DNA of 5,348 bases from Candidatus Dojkabacteria bacterium (GCA_020429495.1 JAGQLJ010000070.1:1-5348); one strand, 5' to 3'; positions 1 to 5,050 are shown, numbered from the stretch's first letter. Made by a program: numbers and translations. The notes: a model not told the origin generated them from the letters alone.

Positions 1-628
1 CTGCTGCAATTTCTAAAGCTCTTTTTGCATGTGTTTGACCTTTAACATCAGCTAAATCAAATAAGTAATCTGTCTTATTTTTATTACTGAGTGTGACTTC
101 TATTAGTGGTTTAATTTTAAAAATTCCCCAAAAGTGATTTACTAACTCTCTAAGAGTTTTTACAGGATAAACTGTTAAGCCTTCTATTAGCTTTGCCTCA
201 TGTGCATTTTCCTCAGGCAAAAATATTTCTTTAAATCCAAGTTTAAATACTCCATCAGCAATAGGCAAAATCCCATTAACTGGACGTAATCTTCCATCCA
301 AAGCAAGTTCTCCAATAAAAATTTTTTCTTTAGGATCAATTTCTAATTGATTTGTAGCTAAAAGATATCCAACTGCCAATGGTAGATCATAACTGGGACC
401 ACTTTTATGAAGCTCTGCCGGAGCCAAGTTTGAAACAATTCTTGCAGGAATAAAATCTACTCCTGAAGCTTTTATTGCAGATGGAATTCTATCTTTAGCT
501 TCTTGAATAGACTTATCTGCTAAACCTACAATTGAAAAGTTAAATTGTCTCTTTTGATAATCTGTTTCTACCTCAACAATAGAGCAGTCTAGCCCTTCAA
601 GAGCTGCTGTAAATATTTTTGATGCCAT
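1..628 (-). CDS. comM: YifB/ComM-family AAA+ Mg-chelatase-like protein, N-terminal part (cut by window edge)
   Basis: An open frame of 209 codons runs from the ATG at 628 to the window edge without a stop, so the C-terminus is missing. The N-terminus MASKIFTAALEGLDC followed by IVEVE, then GLADKSIQEAKDRIPSAI, the stretch SGPSYDLPLAVGYL and GELALDGRLRPVNGILP, is the typical N-terminal ChlI domain (Lon-protease-like fold) of the YifB/ComM family. The visible part ends in DVKGQTHAKRALEIAA, the entry to the AAA+ ATPase domain; Walker A and B would lie beyond the edge. In other bacteria ComM is a hexameric DNA helicase that extends integration of incoming DNA in natural transformation; that role here is family knowledge, not visible. 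The gene lies 74 bases downstream of tsaD on the same strand, and the gap is filled with heptamer repeats. No good SD precedes the ATG. Family assignment is firm; the biological role is less so. Confidence 0.95.
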   Translation of the reverse strand, partial: MASKIFTAALEGLDCSIVEVETDYQKRQFNFSIVGLADKSIQEAKDRIPSAIKASGVDFIPARIVSNLAPAELHKSGPSYDLPLAVGYLLATNQLEIDPKEKIFIGELALDGRLRPVNGILPIADGVFKLGFKEIFLPEENAHEAKLIEGLTVYPVKTLRELVNHFWGIFKIKPLIEVTLSNKNKTDYLFDLADVKGQTHAKRALEIAA

Positions 629-633
629 AACTT

Positions 634-722
634 GCTTCTGGCTTCGAGCTTCTAGCTCCTAGCTATTAAATATAAATAGGGTTATTCTATCTCCTCTAGA
701 AGCTAATAGCTCGCAGCTAGTA
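634..722. repeat. Opposed arrays of TAGAAGC-type heptamers forming an inverted repeat
   Basis: Read on the minus strand, 668 to 634 is five consecutive 7-base units: TAATAGC, TAGGAGC, TAGAAGC, TCGAAGC, CAGAAGC. Read on the plus strand, 697 to 717 is three units of the same family, TAGAAGC, TAATAGC, TCGCAGC, followed by TAG. Because the arrays oppose each other they can pair: 652-668 with 704-720 matches at 15 of 17 positions around a 35-base A/T-rich loop, and 647-655 with 696-704 matches 9 of 9 as an alternative. The right arm includes the last six tsaD codons (LAASY and the stop). It resembles short tandemly repeated (STRR-like) elements known from other bacteria. The fold could stabilise or terminate the tsaD transcript, but no T-tract follows the stem on the minus strand, so a classical terminator is unlikely. 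Confidence 0.8.
669..674 (-). promoter_or_regulatory. Possible -10 box for comM
   Basis: On the minus strand TATATT lies in the A/T-rich loop between the two heptamer arrays, about 40 bases before the comM ATG. A transcript starting from it would carry a leader made almost entirely of the heptamer array. No convincing -35 is seen, and read-through from tsaD is equally possible. Confidence 0.2.
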
Positions 723-1956
723 ACTCTAATGAGGGATCTCTATCAATTTCAGAGAAGTCAGAAGAATCAATAAAGATTCCATGCTCTCTTAGTGTAGCTT
801 TATTTTCTGGGGATAAACTTATTTGTAGCTTTTGTAATTGTAGCATATTTATATTTGCAGCCACTCCAATCATTGCAGCATTATCTGTTGTTAACTTTTT
901 TGAGTATGGGTATTTAACTAATATTTTTTTATCAAAAGATTTTACTGTTGATCTAATAGCTGATCTAAGTCTTGAGCTTGCAACAACTCCTCCACCAAGC
1001 CAAACTTCTTTTACTGAATATTTTTTTAGAGCACTTATAAGTTTAATTGAAATTTGTTCATATGCAGTTGCTTCAAGTAAAATACATAAGTTCATAATTT
1101 CTTCTTTTTCTAAATCAAAAGTTTCTATATTAGCTTCTAATTTTCCTTCTTTTACTTTCTTTACTTTTTTATCTTCAGATATTTTATCTACAAGCTGTTT
1201 AAAGGCAGTTTTTAATCCTGAATAACTCATATTTAGATTATTTGAGTTTGCCATTGGAATTGGTAGCTCATAGCTTCCTGAACCTGTATTTAATCTTAAA
1301 AGAGTAGACCTATTATCTCTAATTTTTTCTATCTTTACCTTTTTTCTTTGCTCTTTTGCAAACTCAGATATAGTTGGGCCAGCAGGATATCCAAGTCCAA
1401 GCATTCTTCCACACTTATCTAGACATTCACCACAAGAGTCGTCTAAGGTTTCACCAATTTTTTCATATTCGCCAACTCCCTTAACTAATATAAATTCTGT
1501 ATGTCCACCAGAAACTAAAACCCCTATTGCTGGAAATTGTTGTGGTAAATAGTTGTCAGTCTCTATTGCATCTGAATTTCTTTGAGCAAATGCAGATAAT
1601 AAATGACCTTCCATATGATTAATAATCATTAGCTGTTTTTTATATTTTTCTGCAATATCTTTTGCTTTTTTTATTCCAACTTCTAGTGCAATAGCTAAAC
1701 CTGGTCCATAAGTAACTGAAACATAGTTTATATCATCCATTGTTTTCTGAGCTTGTTTTAAGGATTCTTTTACAACATTATCTATACGCTCTGTATGTGC
1801 AAGTTTTGCAAGAGATGGAACAACGCCACCATATTTTTTATGGTATTCCATTTGTGATGGCTGAATATTAGAAAGCACTTTTACTCCTTCAACAACCGAG
1901 GCTGAAGTTTCATCACAAGAAGTATCTATAGCTAATGTTATTGGTTGTTTTTGCAT
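703..1956 (-). CDS. tsaD: tRNA N6-adenosine threonylcarbamoyltransferase TsaD
   Basis: TsaD (Kae1/YgjD/Gcp family) transfers threonylcarbamoyl from TC-AMP to A37 of ANN-reading tRNAs, working in the cytoplasm with TsaB and TsaE. Numbering from the ATG at 1956 (417 residues): IDTSCDETSA at 10-20, YGGVVPSLA near 42-50, TYGPGL 82-87, the metal-binding HMEGH (His114, His118), SGGHT 149-153, GETLDDSCGECLDK 168-181, GYPAGP 189-194, SYSGLKTAF 244-252, LGGGVVASSRLR 320-331 and TTDNAAMIG 356-364 with the third metal ligand Asp358. At 417 residues it is about 80 longer than E. coli TsaD; extra length lies before and after SGLKT (a Lys/Glu-rich insert near 259-290) and at the C-terminus. Unusual points are a CxxCxxxC cluster (175, 178, 182) and a C-terminus encoded by repeat units. 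An in-frame TTG at 1962 would add two residues, but it overlaps a TATAAT box, so I chose the ATG. Confidence 0.97.
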   Translation of the reverse strand: MQKQPITLAIDTSCDETSASVVEGVKVLSNIQPSQMEYHKKYGGVVPSLAKLAHTERIDNVVKESLKQAQKTMDDINYVSVTYGPGLAIALEVGIKKAKDIAEKYKKQLMIINHMEGHLLSAFAQRNSDAIETDNYLPQQFPAIGVLVSGGHTEFILVKGVGEYEKIGETLDDSCGECLDKCGRMLGLGYPAGPTISEFAKEQRKKVKIEKIRDNRSTLLRLNTGSGSYELPIPMANSNNLNMSYSGLKTAFKQLVDKISEDKKVKKVKEGKLEANIETFDLEKEEIMNLCILLEATAYEQISIKLISALKKYSVKEVWLGGGVVASSRLRSAIRSTVKSFDKKILVKYPYSKKLTTDNAAMIGVAANINMLQLQKLQISLSPENKATLREHGIFIDSSDFSEIDRDPSLELLAASY

Positions 1957-1961
1957 GTGCA

Positions 1962-1967
1962 ATTATA
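1962..1967 (-). promoter_or_regulatory. Perfect TATAAT -10 box for tsaD, implying a leaderless mRNA
   Basis: On the minus strand TATAAT is followed by TGCAC and then the tsaD ATG. Transcription usually begins six to eight bases after the -10, which would place the first base at or next to the A of the ATG at 1956. No SD lies upstream of the ATG, consistent with a leaderless message. No clear -35 is found at the normal distance; that position falls in the middle of the neighbouring G/C-rich palindrome. Inferred from sequence alone. Confidence 0.5.
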
Positions 1968-1973
1968 ACGCAA

Positions 1974-2001
1974 GTAGGGACAAGTCGCGACTTGCCCCTA
2001 C
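1974..2001. repeat. G/C-rich 28-base palindrome between tsaD and the membrane-protein gene
   Basis: GTAGGGACAAGTCG (1974-1987) is directly followed by CGACTTGCCCCTAC (1988-2001). The arms are complementary at 13 of 14 positions (1980/1995 is the mismatch) with no spacer, and the inner 14 bases are a perfect palindrome. It has 17 G/C of 28, far above its surroundings. The pattern, GTAGGG at one end and its mirror at the other, looks like a dispersed intergenic repeat of the REP/MITE kind. No T-tract follows on either strand, so it is not a typical terminator. It lies immediately upstream of the tsaD promoter. Confidence 0.8.
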
Positions 2002-2006
2002 CATCC

Positions 2007-2035
2007 CTTTTGTCAGCTCGAGTGCCAGACGAAAG
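2007..2035. repeat. Imperfect hairpin around CTCGAG, downstream of the membrane-protein gene
   Basis: Bases 2007-2014 (CTTTTGTC) pair with 2028-2035 (GACGAAAG) over eight pairs, one of them G-T, around a 13-base loop containing CTCGAG at 2017-2022. It starts five bases after the G/C-rich palindrome, and both are richer in G/C than the flanks, so they may be two halves of one composite intergenic repeat. On the minus strand it lies 11 bases after the TAG of the membrane-protein gene and is followed by only a short purine run, not a T-tract. It might still act as a 3' end structure for that message. Confidence 0.5.
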
Positions 2036-2046
2036 TGTATCAAGAA

Positions 2047-2355
2047 CTACATTGAAAGATACCAAAGCAAAAGATAAATATTTGCAAATAGTAAGAATGT
2101 TAAAACTGCAAACATTGTAATTCTTACAAAAAACCATCCCCTTAAATCTAGCCAATATTTATTATCTCTAGTTCTTTTTAATTTTGACCAAGAAACCATT
2201 GGACCCATTAGATATACCTTAAAAAATGGATCATCCAAAGAGATAGCTTTTGATTCTTCAAAAGCATTATTACTTCCTAACCATCTTGCAACTCTTAATA
2301 TCATTGCAATGTTAAAAACATTGACTACTAATATTGCTAAAAGTAGCGCAATCAT
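2047..2355 (-). CDS. Small unknown protein with two predicted membrane helices
   Basis: I do not recognise this protein. From the chosen start it has 102 residues: a hydrophobic helix at about 2-20 (IALLLAILVVNVFNIAMIL), a polar, charged middle of about 55 residues (including RVARWLGSNN, SLDDPFF and KLKRTRDNKYWLD), and a second hydrophobic helix at about 77-99 (FVRITMFAVLTFLLFANIY onwards). It is probably an inner-membrane protein with both ends on the same side. The frame is open to an ATG at 2418 (123 residues), with another ATG at 2373. I chose 2355 because AGGAG sits five bases before it, the only good SD in the window, and because it places the first helix at the N-terminus. The start remains uncertain; the ATG at 2373 has an A/T-rich leader resembling that of the dismutase gene. 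It is divergent from flavodoxin and upstream of tsaD on the same strand. Confidence 0.7.
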   Translation of the reverse strand: MIALLLAILVVNVFNIAMILRVARWLGSNNAFEESKAISLDDPFFKVYLMGPMVSWSKLKRTRDNKYWLDLRGWFFVRITMFAVLTFLLFANIYLLLWYLSM

Positions 2356-2360
2356 TAAAT

Positions 2361-2365
2361 CTCCT
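2361..2365 (-). promoter_or_regulatory. Shine-Dalgarno AGGAG deciding the membrane-protein start
   Basis: On the minus strand AGGAG is followed by ATTTA and then ATG at 2355, an ideal spacing. It is the only clear SD before any start codon in the window, and it lies inside the longer open frame that begins at 2418. Confidence 0.5.
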
Positions 2366-2439
2366 ACTTCCATTTTATTTACATTAAAAATTAAGCCAAT
2401 TACTGTTATTTTACACATTCTTTAATAAGAGTAATAGTG

Positions 2440-2459
2440 TAGATGATAAAATACATCTA
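2440..2459 (+). promoter_or_regulatory. Candidate flavodoxin promoter inside an inverted repeat
   Basis: TAGATG (2440-2445) and CATCTA (2454-2459) are exact reverse complements separated by eight bases. The spacer contains TAAAAT at 2447-2452, one base from the -10 consensus and six bases before the ATG at 2459. The arrangement would give a leaderless or nearly leaderless flavodoxin mRNA with a possible repressor site over the -10. No convincing -35 is seen. A 6-base repeat in A/T-rich DNA can arise by chance. Confidence 0.35.
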
Positions 2460-2929
2460 TGAAAAAAGTTTTAATAACCTATGCAAGTCTTACTGGAAAT
2501 ACCCAGTTTATTGCTACAGAAATTTATGATGAATTAGTAAAAAATAGTGATTGGGATATAATTATAAAACCTATAAATGAATTTGCCGATGCAAAAGAAC
2601 TAGGCAAGTTTGATTATATAATTATTGGAGCTTCAACTTGGGGAGATGGAGACGTTGCACCAGGAACAGAAGACATTTTTGAGTATATTTTCAATAGTGA
2701 TACTGATCTATCTAAAACATATCTTTCTTACTTTGGACTGGGAGATAAAAAATATAATGAATATAATACTGCCATAGTATATATTGAAGAAAAAATTACC
2801 AAAAACCTTGATGGAAAGAGAATAGGTAAAATATTACAAATTGATGGATATCCTAATTCAGAAAATATTAACATAGCAGTAAATTGGGCAAGTGAGAATA
2901 TAGAGCTATTCAATAAAAAAAATACTTGA
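2459..2929 (+). CDS. Short-chain flavodoxin
   Basis: Flavodoxins are soluble electron carriers that hold one non-covalent FMN and can replace ferredoxin. The 156 residues carry the full signature: the phosphate-binding loop SLTGNT at 10-15 after the first strand (KKVLITYA), the first FMN loop GASTWGDGDVAPG at 57-69 with Trp61 placed to stack on the flavin, and the second FMN loop FGLGDKKY at 92-99 with Tyr99 as the other stacking residue. The end (EEKITKNLDGKRIGKILQIDG, then a final helix) lacks the roughly 20-residue insertion of long-chain flavodoxins. The start is the only sensible ATG and has no SD; a -10-like TAAAAT lies six bases before it. It ends in TGA. The unknown 313-residue gene follows 50 bases later on the same strand. 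Its redox partners are not visible, though other flavin genes lie nearby. Confidence 0.95.
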   Translation: MKKVLITYASLTGNTQFIATEIYDELVKNSDWDIIIKPINEFADAKELGKFDYIIIGASTWGDGDVAPGTEDIFEYIFNSDTDLSKTYLSYFGLGDKKYNEYNTAIVYIEEKITKNLDGKRIGKILQIDGYPNSENINIAVNWASENIELFNKKNT

Positions 2930-2979
2930 AAATTTATATTTATAAGATAGACTGAGTAGTTATTTTCAGAATTTTTAAT

Positions 2980-3921
2980 ATGTCAGATTTTCCAGATTCA
3001 GATGACACTTCCCCGTTAGTAGAAAATAGGAGTTCAATTTGTAATTCATGTTTACAGAATTACTTCATAGGACAAGATTTTGTTGCAAGTGGTGATATGG
3101 AGCCATCGCAAATTGAATCTTTAGCAACCTGTGCAAGAATCAAAAGCATGCCCTTTGATACCTTATCTATTTTTACGCAAAGATTAGAGAAACTAATGGA
3201 GGAAATACCTAATGGTCTACCCGTAGGTATGGATAGAGTAATTGACTTATTTATGGTAACAAGACAAGAGGCAATATTTAATCCAACCGGTGTTGTGGAA
3301 AATGATGAATGTCTATATATGGGTCCCATTGCCTGGCATTTTTCAACACTATTACAAAGAGAGGCAGCAACGCCCCAGGTTATGGAAAAAATAGGAAAAG
3401 AGATTATTGAAATTTTTTCTACTCACAATACAAAAGAATCTGTCATTGCTGCAATTTATACTCAATTTGGATTTGATGATAATGATGACAATCTTCAAGA
3501 CTTGATGTTTCAACATAAAATTGATTCTATTTTTCAATCTCCTGAAAATACAACTCTTGCGAAGATGAGGTTAATACTTCATTACCCAATTTTCAATGAA
3601 CATGTAAAAAGGACATTGTCATTGATAGATACTATGTATCCTGTACTTGGCGAAAAAGTACATCGGAAGTTATTATCTCTTCCAAATGTTCACAGTGAAC
3701 TACCAGACTCAATTCTATATGAACTTAATTCATTACTTTATTTTTCTACAAACGAACATGCAAAAGTAAACCTAAGACTTAATAAATTAAGTGAAATTAT
3801 TGTGAAATTCGGTATTAGAGGTGATGATCCCTATGTAATTCAGATTGCTGAATTAATTGGAAGTCTTAATGAATCAGACACTGATAATCTTGATACCCAC
3901 CCCGGTTTTGCGGAAGCTTAA
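2980..3921 (+). CDS. Unknown 313-residue soluble protein
   Basis: I do not recognise this protein and assign no function. It has no signal peptide and no membrane helix. The N-terminus is short, acidic and probably disordered (SDFPDSDDTSP), followed by a CNSC motif at Cys21/Cys24 and another cysteine at 51, which could form a small metal site or a disulfide. The remainder reads as a mostly helical protein, with amphipathic stretches such as TQRLEKLMEEI, QVMEKIGKEIIEIFS and KVNLRLNKLSEIIVKF, a very acidic turn at about 166-172 (DDNDDN), and an acidic tail (NESDTDNLDT). It contains no Walker, helix-turn-helix or nuclease motif that I can see. It lies 50 bases after flavodoxin and may be co-transcribed. 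Its start lacks an SD; TATTTT at 2961-2966 is a weak -10 candidate. Its stop overlaps the stop of the convergent dismutase gene. A long clean frame with protein-like composition supports it as a real gene. Confidence 0.8.
   Translation: MSDFPDSDDTSPLVENRSSICNSCLQNYFIGQDFVASGDMEPSQIESLATCARIKSMPFDTLSIFTQRLEKLMEEIPNGLPVGMDRVIDLFMVTRQEAIFNPTGVVENDECLYMGPIAWHFSTLLQREAATPQVMEKIGKEIIEIFSTHNTKESVIAAIYTQFGFDDNDDNLQDLMFQHKIDSIFQSPENTTLAKMRLILHYPIFNEHVKRTLSLIDTMYPVLGEKVHRKLLSLPNVHSELPDSILYELNSLLYFSTNEHAKVNLRLNKLSEIIVKFGIRGDDPYVIQIAELIGSLNESDTDNLDTHPGFAEA
3918..3921. other. Convergent stop codons sharing TTAA
   Basis: The plus-strand TAA of the unknown gene (3919-3921) and the minus-strand TAA of the dismutase gene (3920-3918) share the self-complementary TTAA, so the two coding regions overlap by four bases tail to tail. 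No terminator hairpin fits between them; each transcript must run into the opposite gene before ending. Confidence 0.9.
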
Positions 3922-4529
3922 GACTGTGCTTTCTCAAAATTCTCTGTTACTTTTTCCCAGTCAATAACATTCCAAAAAGCCTCAATATAATCAGCTCTTT
4001 TGTTTTGATAGTTTAGGTAATAAGCATGTTCCCAAACATCAATTCCTAAAATTGGTGTATGGTTATCCATAAGTGGAGAATCCTGATTTGGTTTTGCAGT
4101 TATATATAGTTCACCATCTTCATCTAAAGCTAAAAATGCCCAGCCAGAACCAAATTGACCTGCTGCTGTTTTTGAAAATTCTTCTTTAAAATCTTCAAAG
4201 CTATCAAAGGCATCGTCAATTGCTTCTTTAAGTTCTCCAGTTGGTTCCTTACTACTTTTAGGAGATAGAACTGAAAAGTAAAGATTATGATTAGCAAATC
4301 CCCCACCATTATTTCTTACTGTAGTTTGAATATCATCTGGTAAATCTTCAAGCATTCCTAAAAGTTCTTCAATAGAATAATCCGCCCATTCGCTATCTTC
4401 AACTGCTGCATTTAGTTTATCTGTATAACCTTGATGATGTTTTTCAGAATGGATTTCCATTGTTTTTGCATCAATATTTGGTTCTAGTGCATTAAATTCA
4501 AATGCTATTTTTACTCTTTCAAATGCCAT
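3918..4529 (-). CDS. sodA: Superoxide dismutase, Mn-type of the Fe/Mn family
   Basis: Converts superoxide to hydrogen peroxide and oxygen. The 203 residues match the Fe/Mn family in length and motifs. The four metal ligands are all present: His27 (MEIHSEKHHQGY), His81 (NNGGGFANHNLYF), Asp164 and His168 (GIDVWEHAYYLNYQNKRADYI). The second-shell Tyr35 and GQFGSGWAFL (124-133) are also present. Gly77 together with Gln149 in NQDSPL is the Mn-type arrangement; Fe enzymes usually carry the glutamine at the position of Gly77. Metal use cannot be settled by sequence, and some members accept either metal. No signal peptide is visible, so it is cytoplasmic. The gene starts 17 bases after the stop of the split-barrel protein gene, so the two are probably one transcript. 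No SD is seen; the leader is very A/T-rich. The protein is notably acidic. Confidence 0.97.
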   Translation of the reverse strand: MAFERVKIAFEFNALEPNIDAKTMEIHSEKHHQGYTDKLNAAVEDSEWADYSIEELLGMLEDLPDDIQTTVRNNGGGFANHNLYFSVLSPKSSKEPTGELKEAIDDAFDSFEDFKEEFSKTAAGQFGSGWAFLALDEDGELYITAKPNQDSPLMDNHTPILGIDVWEHAYYLNYQNKRADYIEAFWNVIDWEKVTENFEKAQS

Positions 4530-4546
4530 TTTATTTTATGTAAAAA

Positions 4547-5011
4547 CTAAGATAGTACAATTTCATGCCGTCCTTCGAAGGCTTCAGAGTCTCTGAAAAA
4601 TATATTTTCAGGAGTTATTTTTATAAATCTATCTTCAGAATCTTTTCCTTTAAAATCAGAAACAGAATCATTTTCATCAACTAAATCCGGAAATGCTACT
4701 TCAAATGAATCTATTACTGATTCTAGTTCTTCTTTTGATAATGTTTGAGCTGTCCCTTTTACTTGTATATTTTTTTGTCTTGATGCATCACTTGCATGGG
4801 CATCAATTGTTACAGCAACGTTTTTATTCTCTTCAATATTACTCCAAGTTTTAGAATTTTTTGAAATTAAGAAGTATAGGTTGTAAGATTCATCAGCAAC
4901 ATAGAACAAATCAACAATCCAAGGATAGTTATCTTTAGCTGTTGCTAGCGACGCAATTCTTTGTGTTGCTAAAAAGTTCTTTGCTCTTTGTATAATTTCT
5001 TCATGTTCCAT
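4547..5011 (-). CDS. Pyridoxamine 5'-phosphate oxidase-like split-barrel flavoprotein
   Basis: The 154 residues show the N-terminal pattern of the PPOX-like FMN-binding split barrel: a helix (EEIIQRAKNFLATQ), then RIASLATAKDNYPWIVDLFYVADESYNLYF at about 18-47, SKNSKTWSNIEENKNVAVTID at about 50-70, and IQVKGTAQTLSKEE at about 81-94. Members bind FMN, F420 or haem and include oxidoreductases and many proteins of unknown substrate; true vitamin B6 oxidase (PdxH) is longer and has a specific C-terminal part not seen here, so I do not call it PdxH. After the barrel come an acidic helix (FEVAFPDLVDENDS) and a last strand region (RFIKITPENIFFRDSEAF). It is the first gene of a probable two-gene unit with superoxide dismutase, suggesting a role in oxygen or flavin metabolism (inference). 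The ATG at 5011 has no SD, and the start is 39 bases from the divergent apbE start. Confidence 0.85.
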   Translation of the reverse strand: MEHEEIIQRAKNFLATQRIASLATAKDNYPWIVDLFYVADESYNLYFLISKNSKTWSNIEENKNVAVTIDAHASDASRQKNIQVKGTAQTLSKEELESVIDSFEVAFPDLVDENDSVSDFKGKDSEDRFIKITPENIFFRDSEAFEGRHEIVLS

Positions 5012-5050
5012 ACGTTATATAATTAAAGCACGATATTTGGAAAAATCAAA
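5012..5050. promoter_or_regulatory. Divergent promoter region between the split-barrel gene and apbE
   Basis: Only 39 bases separate the two start codons, so promoters for both genes must overlap here or lie within the opposite gene. TATAAT occurs on the plus strand at 5018-5023, 27 bases before the apbE ATG, within reach for a leader of about 20 bases. On the minus strand TATAAC at 5019-5014 lies two bases before the split-barrel ATG. Both sit in the palindrome TTATATAA (5015-5022). Shared DNA would couple expression of the two directions. No -35 boxes are convincing. Confidence 0.45.

Noticed and set aside
634..722. CRISPR-like array
   Set aside because: The units are 7 bases, tandem and without spacers, so this is a short tandem repeat and not a CRISPR.
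1957..1962. TTG start two codons upstream for tsaD
   Set aside because: The TTG overlaps the last T of the TATAAT box and so would lie upstream of the expected transcript start; the ATG at 1956 fits the family N-terminus.
1935..2120. 61-residue open frame on the plus strand across the repeats
   Set aside because: It is antisense to two genes, its core is the translated hairpins, and it has no SD or promoter. The hydrophobic start is the complement of the tsaD N-terminus.
1913..2155. 80-residue open frame on the minus strand spanning the tsaD start and the repeats
   Set aside because: It overlaps tsaD, the palindromes and the end of the membrane gene in another frame; its middle is simply translated repeat DNA and it has no start signal.
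2728..2913. 61-residue frame antisense to flavodoxin
   Set aside because: A shadow of a firmly identified gene; serine- and isoleucine-rich composition is typical of A/T-rich antisense.
2927..2929. Possible recoding of TGA as glycine, as in some candidate phyla
   Set aside because: TGA occurs as the flavodoxin stop exactly where family members end, no gene here has an in-frame TGA at a conserved glycine, and glycines use GGN.
2930..2979. Terminator or regulatory hairpin between flavodoxin and the 313-residue gene
   Set aside because: Only four-base stems (such as CTGA with TCAG) can be found, without a T-tract after them; I see no supported element.
3060..3537. Two frames (89 and 61 residues) antisense to the 313-residue gene
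   Set aside because: Both lie wholly inside a longer, more protein-like frame and show no start signals or recognisable residues.
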